Assembly: GCF_042657365.1 (NCBI RefSeq)
Contig: NZ_JBHSKT010000001.1
Span: forward strand, 620,001-684,000
DNA from: Adhaeribacter_A terreus
GTDB taxonomy: Bacteria > Bacteroidota > Bacteroidia > Cytophagales > Hymenobacteraceae
Length of the DNA: 64,000 nt
Direction of reading: 5' to 3'
Below are positions 17,141 to 25,235 of the stretch, piece by piece. Within the stretch, counting starts at the first letter, position 1. Each line of letters starts with the position of its first letter. The notes beneath the pieces were generated by a model. The model worked only from the letters and a program-made list of their open reading frames with translations. It was not told the origin of the DNA and did no database searches. The position numbers and the translations under genes were made by a program.

Positions 17141-18094
17141 CTATCTTAATTTGTTAAAGAAATTTACCAATGGGTTGTTTTCCAGCCCGGTGCCGGTTAC
17201 CGGCGGTGTTATTATAGTATCGCCTTTCATTTCAGCTAAAGTTGCATTAGTGTTACCAACTCTTACGTTATCAAAGTAAACCACGCGTGAATCCCGGGTT
17301 GAACTCTTATCCAGGAACGAAGACTTATACAGACCAATTTTCCATTTCGGTAATTCCAGGTGCATGTTCCGGCCTTTGATCGTGTGGATCTTCACGCCAT
17401 CTCTCCAAACCTCGATCAGACCATCGGAACCTTTCGAGTGGATGAAGTGGAACACGAACTGCGACCATTTATCTTTCGGGATATTATTAAAGCCGTCAAT
17501 CGATTTGGTGCTGGAAGTAGTACCGAACAAATCGTATTTCATCAGAATGGCGGTGCTGTCTTCTGGCGTAACTTCCAGAAATGCTTTGTCTTTCTGAGCA
17601 CGAATGGTGGTTTCGTCGCTCCCGTCTTCATACCATTGGTTAATGCAATCGCGGGTGTCATCGTACTCAAAACCTGTTGCTGGAAATAAGATCGCGTACG
17701 AATACCAAATGTCGCGGGGAAAGTTCGGGTATTTGGTGCCTTTGATAATGGTTACTTCGGAGCGTATCCGTTTGGAGTTAGGCGTTATTGGTTGGTCTTT
17801 CCGGATCTCGAAACGAGCTGCTTTGGTGCCCTGGAAAACCGGGTTGCTCACCGCAGACAAGGTCCAGCTGGTTTCGCAGTTCTCAATACTATGGGCCGTT
17901 GAAAAAAGGTCGGAGCCTTCCATGTCTTCTTCATATAATAAATTTGCTGACCTTGCATTGCTGGCTGTTGCAGTGATCGGGCCGGTGTTTTCCACTTCCT
18001 TCTTTTCGCAGGAAACCATAAAGAGGCCAAAGAAAATTAAAAGGGCACCTAAAATGGTGAGAGACAATAAAAACGTTAATCTGTTCGCCTTCAT
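17141..18094 (-). CDS. Polysaccharide-lyase-fold lipoprotein, inverted short paralogue (copy 2)
   Basis: A 317-aa protein on the opposite strand to its two relatives. It has a longer hydrophobic signal ending FMVSC (Cys29), then EKKEVE. The lyase-like domain is nearly identical to copies 1 and 3 (NLLYEEDMEGS, INQWYEDGSDE, FHFIHSKGSDGLIEVW, VVYFDNVRVGN). It stops just after this domain and lacks the Pro-Thr linker and the C-terminal domain. It also lacks the conserved leader. A remnant of the family's usual 3' flank lies behind its start at 18262-18386 in the plus orientation, suggesting the gene was inverted after duplication. Confidence 0.85.
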   Translation of the reverse strand: MKANRLTFLLSLTILGALLIFFGLFMVSCEKKEVENTGPITATASNARSANLLYEEDMEGSDLFSTAHSIENCETSWTLSAVSNPVFQGTKAARFEIRKDQPITPNSKRIRSEVTIIKGTKYPNFPRDIWYSYAILFPATGFEYDDTRDCINQWYEDGSDETTIRAQKDKAFLEVTPEDSTAILMKYDLFGTTSSTKSIDGFNNIPKDKWSQFVFHFIHSKGSDGLIEVWRDGVKIHTIKGRNMHLELPKWKIGLYKSSFLDKSSTRDSRVVYFDNVRVGNTNATLAEMKGDTIITPPVTGTGLENNPLVNFFNKLR

Positions 18095-18261
18095 AAAAAT
18101 GATCAGCTAAGTATTGGTTGGCGGTAGAAACAGTAATTCATATTTCTAATCAGCCTTATCTGGCAACTGTTGTTTGAAAGCAATTCCTGGATCCGGTACT
18201 ACGGTTTGAATCTGTTCGCTAACAGTTACTCCATAAATTATTGATCTCACGCTTCGGTAAT

Positions 18262-18386
18262 AAAACTGAAAGGTGAAAATAAGAACTCTAAAATGCAGCT
18301 TTAGTCAGGCTGCTTTTTTTTACCCGGAATTTTAAGGATTGCAGGTGTGGAGGTGGCACTTTTTCAGACGAAAACCATAGCGTTTT
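18262..18386 (+). repeat. Relic copy of the lyase-gene 3' flank
   Basis: AAAACTGAA, a decayed hairpin (GCAGC ... GCTGC followed by eight T), then CCCGGAATTTTAAG and a dispersed element. The order and wording match 16713-16846 and 20283-20422, but no plus-strand lyase gene precedes it. Confidence 0.65.
18358..18386 (+). repeat. Dispersed 30-bp element, forward copy
   Basis: ACTTTTTCAGACG then AAAACCATAGCGTTTT, the distal part of the relic 3' flank. Confidence 0.75.
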
Positions 18387-18580
18387 GTTGGCTGCAACCT
18401 GATATAGTTGAGTTAAAAAATAGTAAAGGGCATATCCTAGAGGACGAAGCGTTTAACGCTGCTTTTTTGCGACTTGAATACTCAGTCAGATATATAATAA
18501 AACCAATATTTAGGCTTTGACTTTTGGCTTAGCTCCGGGTTAGCGACAAGCTGGTTTACGCAGGCTGCTAAGGACAGGCG

Positions 18581-18948
18581 TTGTTTGTGTAAAATTGTAT
18601 AATTGATTCATAAACACAATCTTATAATTTGGTTTTTTACGGATTTGCGGAAAATGTTACTGATTTGTGGCCTTGTTTTTGCGTGTTGGGGAAACTATGA
18701 TTTTCAGCAACATGGTCAAATTCGTAACTTCATCTGTGAACCGCCTGTTTTTCAGGGTATTGGTTTCGATTTTTCTAGGGAAGGAGGTGTCCTTCGAGCG
18801 CAAATAATCCGGGATTTTTCAAGTCTACGTAGTGTTTTCACTCATTTTATTGGTATGTTGCCTTATTTTTCATCGAATATTACAAAACTATTCCCGATCG
18901 GGAGGATGTTAATAGGGTGTAATTGATTTTTTAATTATTTTAATTTTT
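18581..18948 (+). promoter_or_regulatory. Highly conserved 5' leader of lyase-family gene 3
   Basis: The partner of 15001-15368, with a constant offset of 3580 bp and three substitutions. The candidate promoter TTG-N17-TATAATTTG sits at 18603-18631 and a run of AATTATTTTAATTTTT precedes the ATG at 18949. Confidence 0.6.
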
Positions 18949-20280
18949 ATGAAGAACAGATTTCTGCCGTTATTGTCACTAGCCTTCGTAGGCGCACTAG
19001 CAGTATCCTGCGAAAAGAAAGAAGTAGAAGAGACGGCACCAACCACCACTTCAGCCCTTAATTCTGCAAGATCAGCTAACTTATTATATGAAGAAGACAT
19101 GGAAGGCTCCAAGATTTTTTCAACGGCTCACGCCATTGAAAACAATGCTACCAGCTGGACCTTGTCTGCAGTAACCAATCCGGTTTACCAGGGTGCCAAA
19201 TCGGCTCGTTTCGAGATCCAGAAAGGTCAGACTCTGGTAGGAAGTGGTAAAAAAGTTCGCTCGGAGGTTACCATTATTAAAGGTACCGAGTATCCGAACT
19301 TCCCGAAAGATATCTGGTATTCTTACTCGATTCTCTTCCCGGCTAAGGGTTTTGAATACGATGACACCCGCGATTGTATCAACCAGTGGTACGAAGACGG
19401 TAGCGATGAAACCACCATTCGTGCCCAGAAAGATAAAGCGTTCTTAGAAGTAACGCCAGCCGATGGTTCATCTACTTTGATGAAATATGACTTGTTCGGT
19501 ACTACTTCCAGCACCAAATCGATTGACGGCTTTAATAATATCCCGAAAGATAAATGGTCACAGTTCGTGTTCCACTTCATCCACTCGAAAGGTTCGGATG
19601 GTCTGATCGAGGTTTGGAGAGATGGCGTGAAGATCCACACGATCAAAGGCCGGAACATGCACCTGGAATTACCGAAATGGAAAATTGGTCTGTATAAAGC
19701 TTCGTTCCTGGATGGAAGTTCGTCAAGAAGCTCACGCGTGGTTTACTTCGATAACGTACGAGTAGGTAACACAAGCGCTACCTTAGCTGAAATGATCGGT
19801 TCTGGTGTAACAGCTCCGACACCAACACCAACTCCTGAGCCAACGCCAACCCCGGAACCAACTCCGACTCCGACTCCGACACCAACTCCTGAGCCGACTC
19901 CAACGCCAACGCCTACTCCAACTACCGGAGTAATTAGCTATACGCTGGTGAACTCGTCTACTGATAAAGATATTATGACGCTTACCAACGGTGCGGTAAT
20001 TAACCGTAAAACATTGGGTGTTTCTAAATTCAATATCCGGGCGAATGCCGTTTCAGGTAGCAAAGTTGTGAAGTTTGTGTTAACTGGTGCTGATTCTAAA
20101 ACAAGAATCGATGACGTTGTTCCTTATGCCTTGTTTGGTGATGACAGAAATGGCGACTATAATAACTGGTCAGCTCCAGCAGGTAGCTACCGTCTGGAAG
20201 CCAATACATATTCTGGTACAAAGGATAAAATTGGTTCTGCAACCGGAACTCCTTACGTGATCAACTTCACTATTCAGTAA
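18949..20280 (+). CDS. Polysaccharide-lyase-fold lipoprotein with PT-rich linker and C-terminal domain (copy 3)
   Basis: A 443-aa paralogue of the gene at 15369 with the same order: lipoprotein signal ending LAVSC (Cys21), lyase-fold domain to about residue 285, a Pro-Thr-Glu linker, and a C-terminal domain of ~110 residues. The lyase domain differs from copy 1 at only a few residues, although many synonymous codons differ, so both genes have been under protein-level selection. Linker repeats use PEPT instead of PDPT. The C-terminal domain has diverged more (GSKVVKFVLTGADSKTR). Likely attached to the outer membrane and acting on an acidic polysaccharide (inference). Confidence 0.85.
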   Translation: MKNRFLPLLSLAFVGALAVSCEKKEVEETAPTTTSALNSARSANLLYEEDMEGSKIFSTAHAIENNATSWTLSAVTNPVYQGAKSARFEIQKGQTLVGSGKKVRSEVTIIKGTEYPNFPKDIWYSYSILFPAKGFEYDDTRDCINQWYEDGSDETTIRAQKDKAFLEVTPADGSSTLMKYDLFGTTSSTKSIDGFNNIPKDKWSQFVFHFIHSKGSDGLIEVWRDGVKIHTIKGRNMHLELPKWKIGLYKASFLDGSSSRSSRVVYFDNVRVGNTSATLAEMIGSGVTAPTPTPTPEPTPTPEPTPTPTPTPTPEPTPTPTPTPTTGVISYTLVNSSTDKDIMTLTNGAVINRKTLGVSKFNIRANAVSGSKVVKFVLTGADSKTRIDDVVPYALFGDDRNGDYNNWSAPAGSYRLEANTYSGTKDKIGSATGTPYVINFTIQ

Positions 20281-20322
20281 CTAAAACTGAAGTGATCTAA
20301 ATAAATAAATAGAATAATCTTG

Positions 20323-20355
20323 AAAAGGTAGCTGATTTTTAGCTGCCTTTTTTTT
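20323..20355 (+). terminator. Intrinsic terminator of lyase-family gene 3
   Basis: Stem GGTAGCT/AGCTGCC (one G-T pair), a 7-nt loop and an eight-T tail, about 45 bp after the stop codon. It is the homologue of 16747-16778. Confidence 0.85.
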
Positions 20356-20393
20356 GTGCCCGGAATTTTAGGATCGGCAAAATGAAGCTCGGC

Positions 20394-20422
20394 ACTTTTT
20401 CGGCCGAAAACCATACCGTTTT
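20394..20422 (+). repeat. Dispersed 30-bp element, forward copy
   Basis: ACTTTTTCGGCCG then AAAACCATACCGTTTT, identical in this stretch to the copy at 16818-16846. Confidence 0.8.
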
Positions 20423-20464
20423 GTTTTTATTCTAACTGAAGTTAGGCCGTTGTAAATTAAAGTT

Positions 20465-20495
20465 GACTTTTCAGGCCTAAGACCATAGCGTTTTT
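20465..20495 (+). repeat. Dispersed 30-bp element, forward copy
   Basis: GACTTTTCAGGCC then AGACCATAGCGTTTTT, 42 bp after the previous copy. Confidence 0.75.
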
Positions 20496-20531
20496 CAGAA
20501 ATTTGAAAACATTTCTGCGCGCTTTTAATTA

Positions 20532-20562
20532 TTGGTTATGTATGTGTGTATTCGTAGCTTTC
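20532..20562 (+). promoter_or_regulatory. Candidate promoter of lyase-family gene 4
   Basis: TTG, 20 nt, then TAGCTTTC. The -7 box matches TAnnTTTG at all fixed positions except the last. It lies 42 bp before the ATG. Confidence 0.45.
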
Positions 20563-20604
20563 AGCTTGAATACGCTGGTAATTCAACTATAAAGAAGCAG
20601 AAAA

Positions 20605-21483
20605 ATGGTTTCCTTCCGGTCTTTAGGTTTTATAGCGTTGCTGGGTTCGCTTGCGGTATCTACCAAACCTGGTACTTCAGCCCATAAAAATGTTCCGACA
20701 TTAAAATGTGCCGGAACCAGCCAACTGGGGAAAAATGCCCTTTTGTTTACTGAAGATGTAGAAAGTCCGAAACCTTTTGCAACTGTGCATAACCTGGAAA
20801 CCGGAACGGAATATGGTTTGACCTTTGTGGATTCGCCCGTATTTCAGGGTAAAAAAGCTGCTCGTTTTGAATTGCGGAAAACCGATCCGTTGGTAAAAGG
20901 CGGTAAGCGCGCTGAAGCGGTAATTATGCCGGCGGCAGAAAATAAAGACCGTTGGTACGCCTTTGCCGTTTACTTTCCAGCAGACGATTATCCGTACGAT
21001 TCGCAGCAGGAAGTTATCAGCCAATGGCGGCAGCGGCCCGATTACCATTTAGGTGAAGATGCCGGAAGCCCTGCTACAGCTTTACGGGTTAAAAGAGATC
21101 GTTTTCTGCTGGATGTTGGTTTTACCGCAAAGCAGGTAGCCGACGAAGTAGATGATGAAACCCGTAAAAAAATGGATCTGGGTCCGGTTACCAAAAACGC
21201 CTGGCACGAATTCGTTTTTCATTTTATCCACTCTTACCAGGAAGACGGTTTGATAGAAGTGTGGCACAATGGCGAAAAAGTGCTGACCCACAAAGGCGGT
21301 AACATTTACAACAATGTGTCTTATCCGAAATGGAAGATCGGACTTTATAAGGCTTCTTTTAAAAACGGCAAATCTCAGGTAGATAAACGCGTGATATATT
21401 TCGATAATATCAGGGTAGGAAACGAACATGCAACCTTTGCAGATATGTCGCCGGCTACCGGTTTTGGTAAAGATGAGCGTTAA
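20605..21483 (+). CDS. Diverged polysaccharide-lyase-fold secreted protein (copy 4)
   Basis: A 292-aa distant relative of the three preceding genes. The N-terminus is hydrophobic (LGFIALLGSLAVS) but the lipobox Cys is replaced, giving AVSTKPG, so it is probably a Sec-secreted periplasmic or exported protein rather than a lipoprotein. It keeps the family landmarks WYAFAVYFPADDY, VISQWRQ, FHFIHSYQEDGLIEVW, KIGLYKASF and VIYFDNIRVGN. It differs at the active-site-proximal segment (QRPDYHLGEDAG for YEDGSDE) and has an extra VADEVDDETRKKMDLG insert. It has no linker or C-terminal domain. This suggests a different substrate or loss of catalysis. Confidence 0.82.
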   Translation: MVSFRSLGFIALLGSLAVSTKPGTSAHKNVPTLKCAGTSQLGKNALLFTEDVESPKPFATVHNLETGTEYGLTFVDSPVFQGKKAARFELRKTDPLVKGGKRAEAVIMPAAENKDRWYAFAVYFPADDYPYDSQQEVISQWRQRPDYHLGEDAGSPATALRVKRDRFLLDVGFTAKQVADEVDDETRKKMDLGPVTKNAWHEFVFHFIHSYQEDGLIEVWHNGEKVLTHKGGNIYNNVSYPKWKIGLYKASFKNGKSQVDKRVIYFDNIRVGNEHATFADMSPATGFGKDER

Positions 21484-21581
21484 AGTGAGGTAATGCTTTC
21501 AAAAATTACTGCCAGTTAACAGCTTTTTAGTGGGTGTTTTTTAGGACGGCCGATTTTACAGTCAGGCATCTTGTTTAGCGG

Positions 21582-21611
21582 AAAAACGCTATGGTTCTGG
21601 CTGAAAAAAGT
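21582..21611 (-). repeat. Dispersed 30-bp element, reverse copy
   Basis: AAAAACGCTATGGTTCTGGC then TGAAAAAAGT, in the gap between convergent lyase-family gene 4 and the glycosylphosphotransferase gene. Confidence 0.75.
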
Positions 21612-21657
21612 AGCAGGTTTTTATTCTGAAAGCATTACCAATTTTTTATTTAGTTTA

Positions 21658-23043
21658 CTAGAAGGCACTGCTGTGCACTTTCTTGCTAAAAATGGTCAGG
21701 AAAATAATTTTAAGATCGAGCCGAAGCGTCCAGTTTTCCTGGTACCACAGGTCATGCGCCGTACGTTGGGTTCTTTGTTCTTCAGTATCGGTTGGGCCGC
21801 GCCAGCCGTTTACCTGCGCCCAGCCTGTAATACCCGGTTTAAAATAGTGGCGCAGCATATAGTTGTTTACACTTTCCTGTAATTGCTGGTTCAGGAAGCT
21901 GCGGTGCGGCCGCGGCCCAACCACGCTCATTTCTCCATAAAGCACGTTAATAAATTGCGGTAATTCATCGAGGCTGTATTTGCGCAGGAATTTGCCGATC
22001 TTCGTAATGCGGGCATCGTCTTTCTGCGTAGATAAACTACCGCCGGTGGCAGCATCGTTTTCACGCATACTTCTGAATTTATACACCTTGAACGGGCGTC
22101 CGCCGCGGCCTATGCGGGTTGGGCAATAGAAAACCGGGCCTGTTGAATCAAGTTTTATCAGGAGCGCGATCAGTAAAAATACCGGAGAAAGGAACAACAG
22201 TACGCCAGCCGAAAAGATCTTGTCGAAGGTGTTTTTCAGGAAGAAAGCAGAGCGTTCGTCGAGTGGCAACTGCCGTACATTTATGGCATCTATGTGAGCA
22301 TACTGGGTGGCTTTGTAATTTTTGCCGAACAGGTTTCCGTAATCCGGAATATAGGTTACGCGTACGCCGTGGTAATCTGCAGCGCCAATAATGCTCCGGA
22401 TCTTTTTAGAGGTTTTTACCGGTAAAGCGATCACAATTTCATCTACCGGATTGTCTTTCAGATACTGATGAATGTTCTTCAGATCGCCAACTACCTTATT
22501 TTGCGGAACATGGCAAGGCTCTTTTTTACAGTTTATAAAACCTTTGATCTGATAACCTTCGTTTTCGCGCTCAGAGAAATGTTTTTCTACATTTTCAGCC
22601 ACATCCCCTACGCCTGCAATAAGCGTGTATTTAACGTTCGCTTCTTTATTTTTTAAAGTATTCAGCACGGTTATGATCAGAAAATTGATGGTAATGCTTA
22701 GCAATGGAAAACCGATCACGAAAGCTGCTATTTCATTTTTGTCGGGCGATGGAATTCGGAACAAGATGAAGATCATGAACACCAGGGTCAGCAAAATGAA
22801 ATATGCTTTAAGGTAATTGAAAACCCGGAGCCCGAAATCGTGATCTAAATGCAAGTTATATAGCTTGCGCCAGTGCCCGATCAGGAACCACAGAATGAAG
22901 AAACCAGGCAAAATGGTCCACTCAGTTTGCGAGTTTACATTATCGCTGAAGAAGTAAATTGAAATAAAAGAAGAAAGGATGAACGTAAATACATCTCCGC
23001 CAATATAAAGGGTTGGAAGATTACGGTGTATTGTTTTGAACAT
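21658..23043 (-). CDS. Polyprenyl-phosphate sugar phosphotransferase (initiating enzyme of EPS synthesis)
   Basis: A 461-aa membrane protein. Four or five N-terminal transmembrane segments are followed by a Rossmann-like cytoplasmic part and, after a further hydrophobic segment (AGVLLFLSPVFLLIALLIKL), the catalytic domain of bacterial sugar transferases: KFRSM, the KFLRKYSLDELPQFINVL region, MSVVGPRPHR, and GITGWAQVNGWRG. The family moves hexose-1-phosphate from a UDP-sugar to undecaprenyl phosphate to start the repeat unit. It is the likely priming enzyme for the Wzx/Wzy locus upstream, though separated from it by an 880-bp gap. Confidence 0.93.
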   Translation of the reverse strand: MFKTIHRNLPTLYIGGDVFTFILSSFISIYFFSDNVNSQTEWTILPGFFILWFLIGHWRKLYNLHLDHDFGLRVFNYLKAYFILLTLVFMIFILFRIPSPDKNEIAAFVIGFPLLSITINFLIITVLNTLKNKEANVKYTLIAGVGDVAENVEKHFSERENEGYQIKGFINCKKEPCHVPQNKVVGDLKNIHQYLKDNPVDEIVIALPVKTSKKIRSIIGAADYHGVRVTYIPDYGNLFGKNYKATQYAHIDAINVRQLPLDERSAFFLKNTFDKIFSAGVLLFLSPVFLLIALLIKLDSTGPVFYCPTRIGRGGRPFKVYKFRSMRENDAATGGSLSTQKDDARITKIGKFLRKYSLDELPQFINVLYGEMSVVGPRPHRSFLNQQLQESVNNYMLRHYFKPGITGWAQVNGWRGPTDTEEQRTQRTAHDLWYQENWTLRLDLKIIFLTIFSKKVHSSAF

Positions 23044-23586
23044 AGTTTTAAGAGCTTAAGTGCGAAAGTTTTATTTTGTTAGTGATGCCGGCTTACAAGT
23101 GCCAGCTTTGGTGTAGTAGAGAGTTATAGAAAAGCGCTTGATTAGATTTTACCGGTTTTATTTGAAATATTTTGCTATTGATATTCTTTTATATAGAATA
23201 TATATAATTATTTAAGGCGAATTTGAGGCTTGAAATGTGCAGTTTTTAAAAAGTAATAAATGCCAAAACGCAGCTTCGCCACCTGAAAACCACCTCTGTA
23301 TGATTTAAAGTTTAAGTATTATTAAATTGTTAAGATTTAATAGAAATATTATGGAATTGTTAATTCATTATATGGTTAAAATTATAAATAGTTACATTTT
23401 ATTTAGCCTTTCGTGCTAAAATTGTAATAAATATGGTTTGGGTGTGAAAAATACGGGTGAGTGTTTTTGTTTAATCAGGTCAGTGGATTTATTATAGAAG
23501 TTAACGCCTGGTAAAGCTGCGTTGTTGGAAGGGGAAAAGGACAAAAAATCTGTGTTTAATTTGCAGGAAACCGCATATTGAAATCA

Positions 23587-23648
23587 TTTTCTTAAACAAA
23601 AATTGCCGTAAGCGGTTGAGTACCTCCGGCAATTTTTGTTTAAGAAAA
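23587..23648. repeat. Perfect 22-bp inverted repeat with 18-nt spacer
   Basis: Arms 23587-23608 and 23627-23648 are exact reverse complements (core AAACAAAAATTGCCG). It could be a bidirectional terminator, a miniature mobile-element remnant or an operator; no transposase lies next to it. Confidence 0.8.
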
Positions 23649-23881
23649 CGGTATTAAAACTTAAGCTAAAAGTCAACCGAAATGCATTGGCAAACATGCA
23701 TTGGCCTTTTCATTATCGTGCACCGCTTAATATTGATACATTCGTTCAACACTTTACGACAGGTTTGCTGCTTTTGAACACTCATAGCTTCCGAAGATTG
23801 TAAAAACCTTTCTCTGGTCTTCCTGTTTCCGGTTACTTTGAAAATACCGCATCGTTATTTTCTGTTTTGTCAGTAAAACTG

Positions 23882-23917
23882 CGGCCATGATGAAAATATA
23901 TACTTTCATCATGGCCG
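23882..23917 (-). terminator. Hairpin after the dehydrogenase gene
   Basis: A 14-bp perfect stem CGGCCATGATGAAA/TTTCATCATGGCCG with an 8-nt loop begins 6 bp past the stop codon. The T-tract after it on the minus strand is short (GCAGTTTTACTG). Confidence 0.65.
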
Positions 23918-23923
23918 TTTCAG

Positions 23924-25231
23924 TTACCAGCAAAGGCCTTCATAATTTGGAAGTTCTTCCAGTTTATTTACCCGTACCAGATCTATGATAGCATGCTTTT
24001 CTTTAAGAACATCGGAATAGGCCGTAGAATCGAAGTTCCTGTGGTTAATAATTACCACCTCGGCTTCTTTTATAGCAGCTTCCAGGTCGTTAACAATAAG
24101 ATCTGATAAATGCGGCAGGCGTTCATTTATAAAAGCCTTATTCGCGCCGATCAATTTTGATAAACGAACATTTTCATCAAATATCTTAATGTTATAGCCT
24201 TTCCCGATCAGCACTTCCGCAAGATCTACGGAAGGGCTGTAACGCAGGTCATCGGTGCCTTCTTTAAAGCTTAAGCCCACAAAACATACTTTCTTTTTAC
24301 CTGTTTCTGCCACCAGTTCAAAAGCAGTTTTTTTCTGGTGTTCGTTCGAGGCCTCGATACAGGCTAACACCGGCGTCTGCACATAATGGTCGTGGCCAAG
24401 CGTAACCAATCCTTTCAGATCTTTGGGCAGGCAGGAGCCACCGTAAGCAAAACCAGGTTTAAAATATGCCGGCGAAATATTCAGATTTGTGTCTTTGCAG
24501 AACAGCTCCATTACTTTGTGCGAATCTATATCCATGGATTTGCATATATTTCCTATTTCGTTCGCAAAGGTAATTTTGAGCGCGTGGTAAGAGTTGTTGA
24601 TATACTTGATGATCTCAGCGATCTTGATATCGGTGATCTCTATCGGCGCGTCCAGGTTTCTGTATAAAGAGGCTACCTTTTCCAGGGCTTCAGGGTGGTC
24701 GCCGCCAATTACGGTTACCGATGGATGGTAGTAGTCTTTTACTGCTGAACCTTCCCGTAAGAATTCCGGGTTAGACACCACCGAAAAGTCTTGGCCGCGT
24801 TTTTTACCGGAAAATTCTTCCACGATCTCACCGTATTTTTGGTTGGTGCCCGGTAATACAGTGCTTCTGATAACGATTGTGTGAAAGCTGTCTTTCGTTT
24901 TTAAGGCTTCGCCAATCTGTTCAGCCGTTTTGTAAATGAAAGACAAATTAAGATGGCCATACGGGGAAGAAGGAGTACCCACGCAGATTATACTGAGGTC
25001 AGTTTCCCGCACAGCTTCTTCAGCATTTAAAGTCGCTTTTATTTTCCCTGCTTCAAAACCAGATTTTATGATGTTGTCTATATCCTTTTCAAGTATAGTT
25101 GGCTTGCCGCGGTTAATAAGATCTACTTTAAATTCACTTACATCAACACCAATTACCTCATGTCCATTCTTAGTAAGGCATCCTAAACTAACGCATCCTA
25201 CGTAGCCCAGGCCAAAAATTGATATTTTCAT
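23924..25231 (-). CDS. Nucleotide-sugar 6-dehydrogenase, GDP-mannose dehydrogenase (AlgD)-like
   Basis: A 435-aa NAD-dependent dehydrogenase. FGLGYVG at 6-12 is the dinucleotide site and GVDVSEFKVDLINRGK follows; GGSCLPKDLKGL near residue 267 holds the catalytic Cys. SLIICVGTP-like and NPEFLREGSAVKDYYHP segments are typical of the UDP-glucose/GDP-mannose family. The start ISIFGLGYVGCVSLGCL and the RETDLSIICVGTPSS pattern resemble AlgD more than Ugd, suggesting oxidation of GDP-mannose to GDP-mannuronate; this substrate call is tentative. It lies 4 bp after the DUF354 gene and ends the Wzx/Wzy operon. It supplies a uronic acid donor. Confidence 0.88.
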   Translation of the reverse strand: MKISIFGLGYVGCVSLGCLTKNGHEVIGVDVSEFKVDLINRGKPTILEKDIDNIIKSGFEAGKIKATLNAEEAVRETDLSIICVGTPSSPYGHLNLSFIYKTAEQIGEALKTKDSFHTIVIRSTVLPGTNQKYGEIVEEFSGKKRGQDFSVVSNPEFLREGSAVKDYYHPSVTVIGGDHPEALEKVASLYRNLDAPIEITDIKIAEIIKYINNSYHALKITFANEIGNICKSMDIDSHKVMELFCKDTNLNISPAYFKPGFAYGGSCLPKDLKGLVTLGHDHYVQTPVLACIEASNEHQKKTAFELVAETGKKKVCFVGLSFKEGTDDLRYSPSVDLAEVLIGKGYNIKIFDENVRLSKLIGANKAFINERLPHLSDLIVNDLEAAIKEAEVVIINHRNFDSTAYSDVLKEKHAIIDLVRVNKLEELPNYEGLCW

Positions 25232-25235
25232 TGTC

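Larger units (their letters stand above)
18095..18580. other. Intergenic region with relic 3' flank and degenerate upstream copy
   Basis: No gene. 18262-18386 resembles the sequence after genes 1 and 3 (decayed hairpin plus dispersed element), and 18420-18580 resembles 14831-15000. See the separate entries. Confidence 0.55.
20281..20604. other. Intergenic region between lyase-family genes 3 and 4
   Basis: It contains the terminator at 20323, two forward copies of the dispersed element (20394 and 20465), and a promoter-like site at 20532-20562. Confidence 0.55.
23044..23923. other. Long AT-rich intergenic region with inverted repeats
   Basis: No ORF above background. It holds a 22-bp perfect inverted repeat (23587-23648), a short direct repeat ATGCATTGGC near 23690-23710 and the terminator of the dehydrogenase gene (23882-23917). 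Much of 23160-23420 is very AT-rich. Confidence 0.55.

Noticed and set aside
23600..23923. Signs of an insertion sequence around the 22-bp inverted repeat
   Set aside because: No transposase frame and no target duplication could be seen; only the inverted repeat itself is reported.
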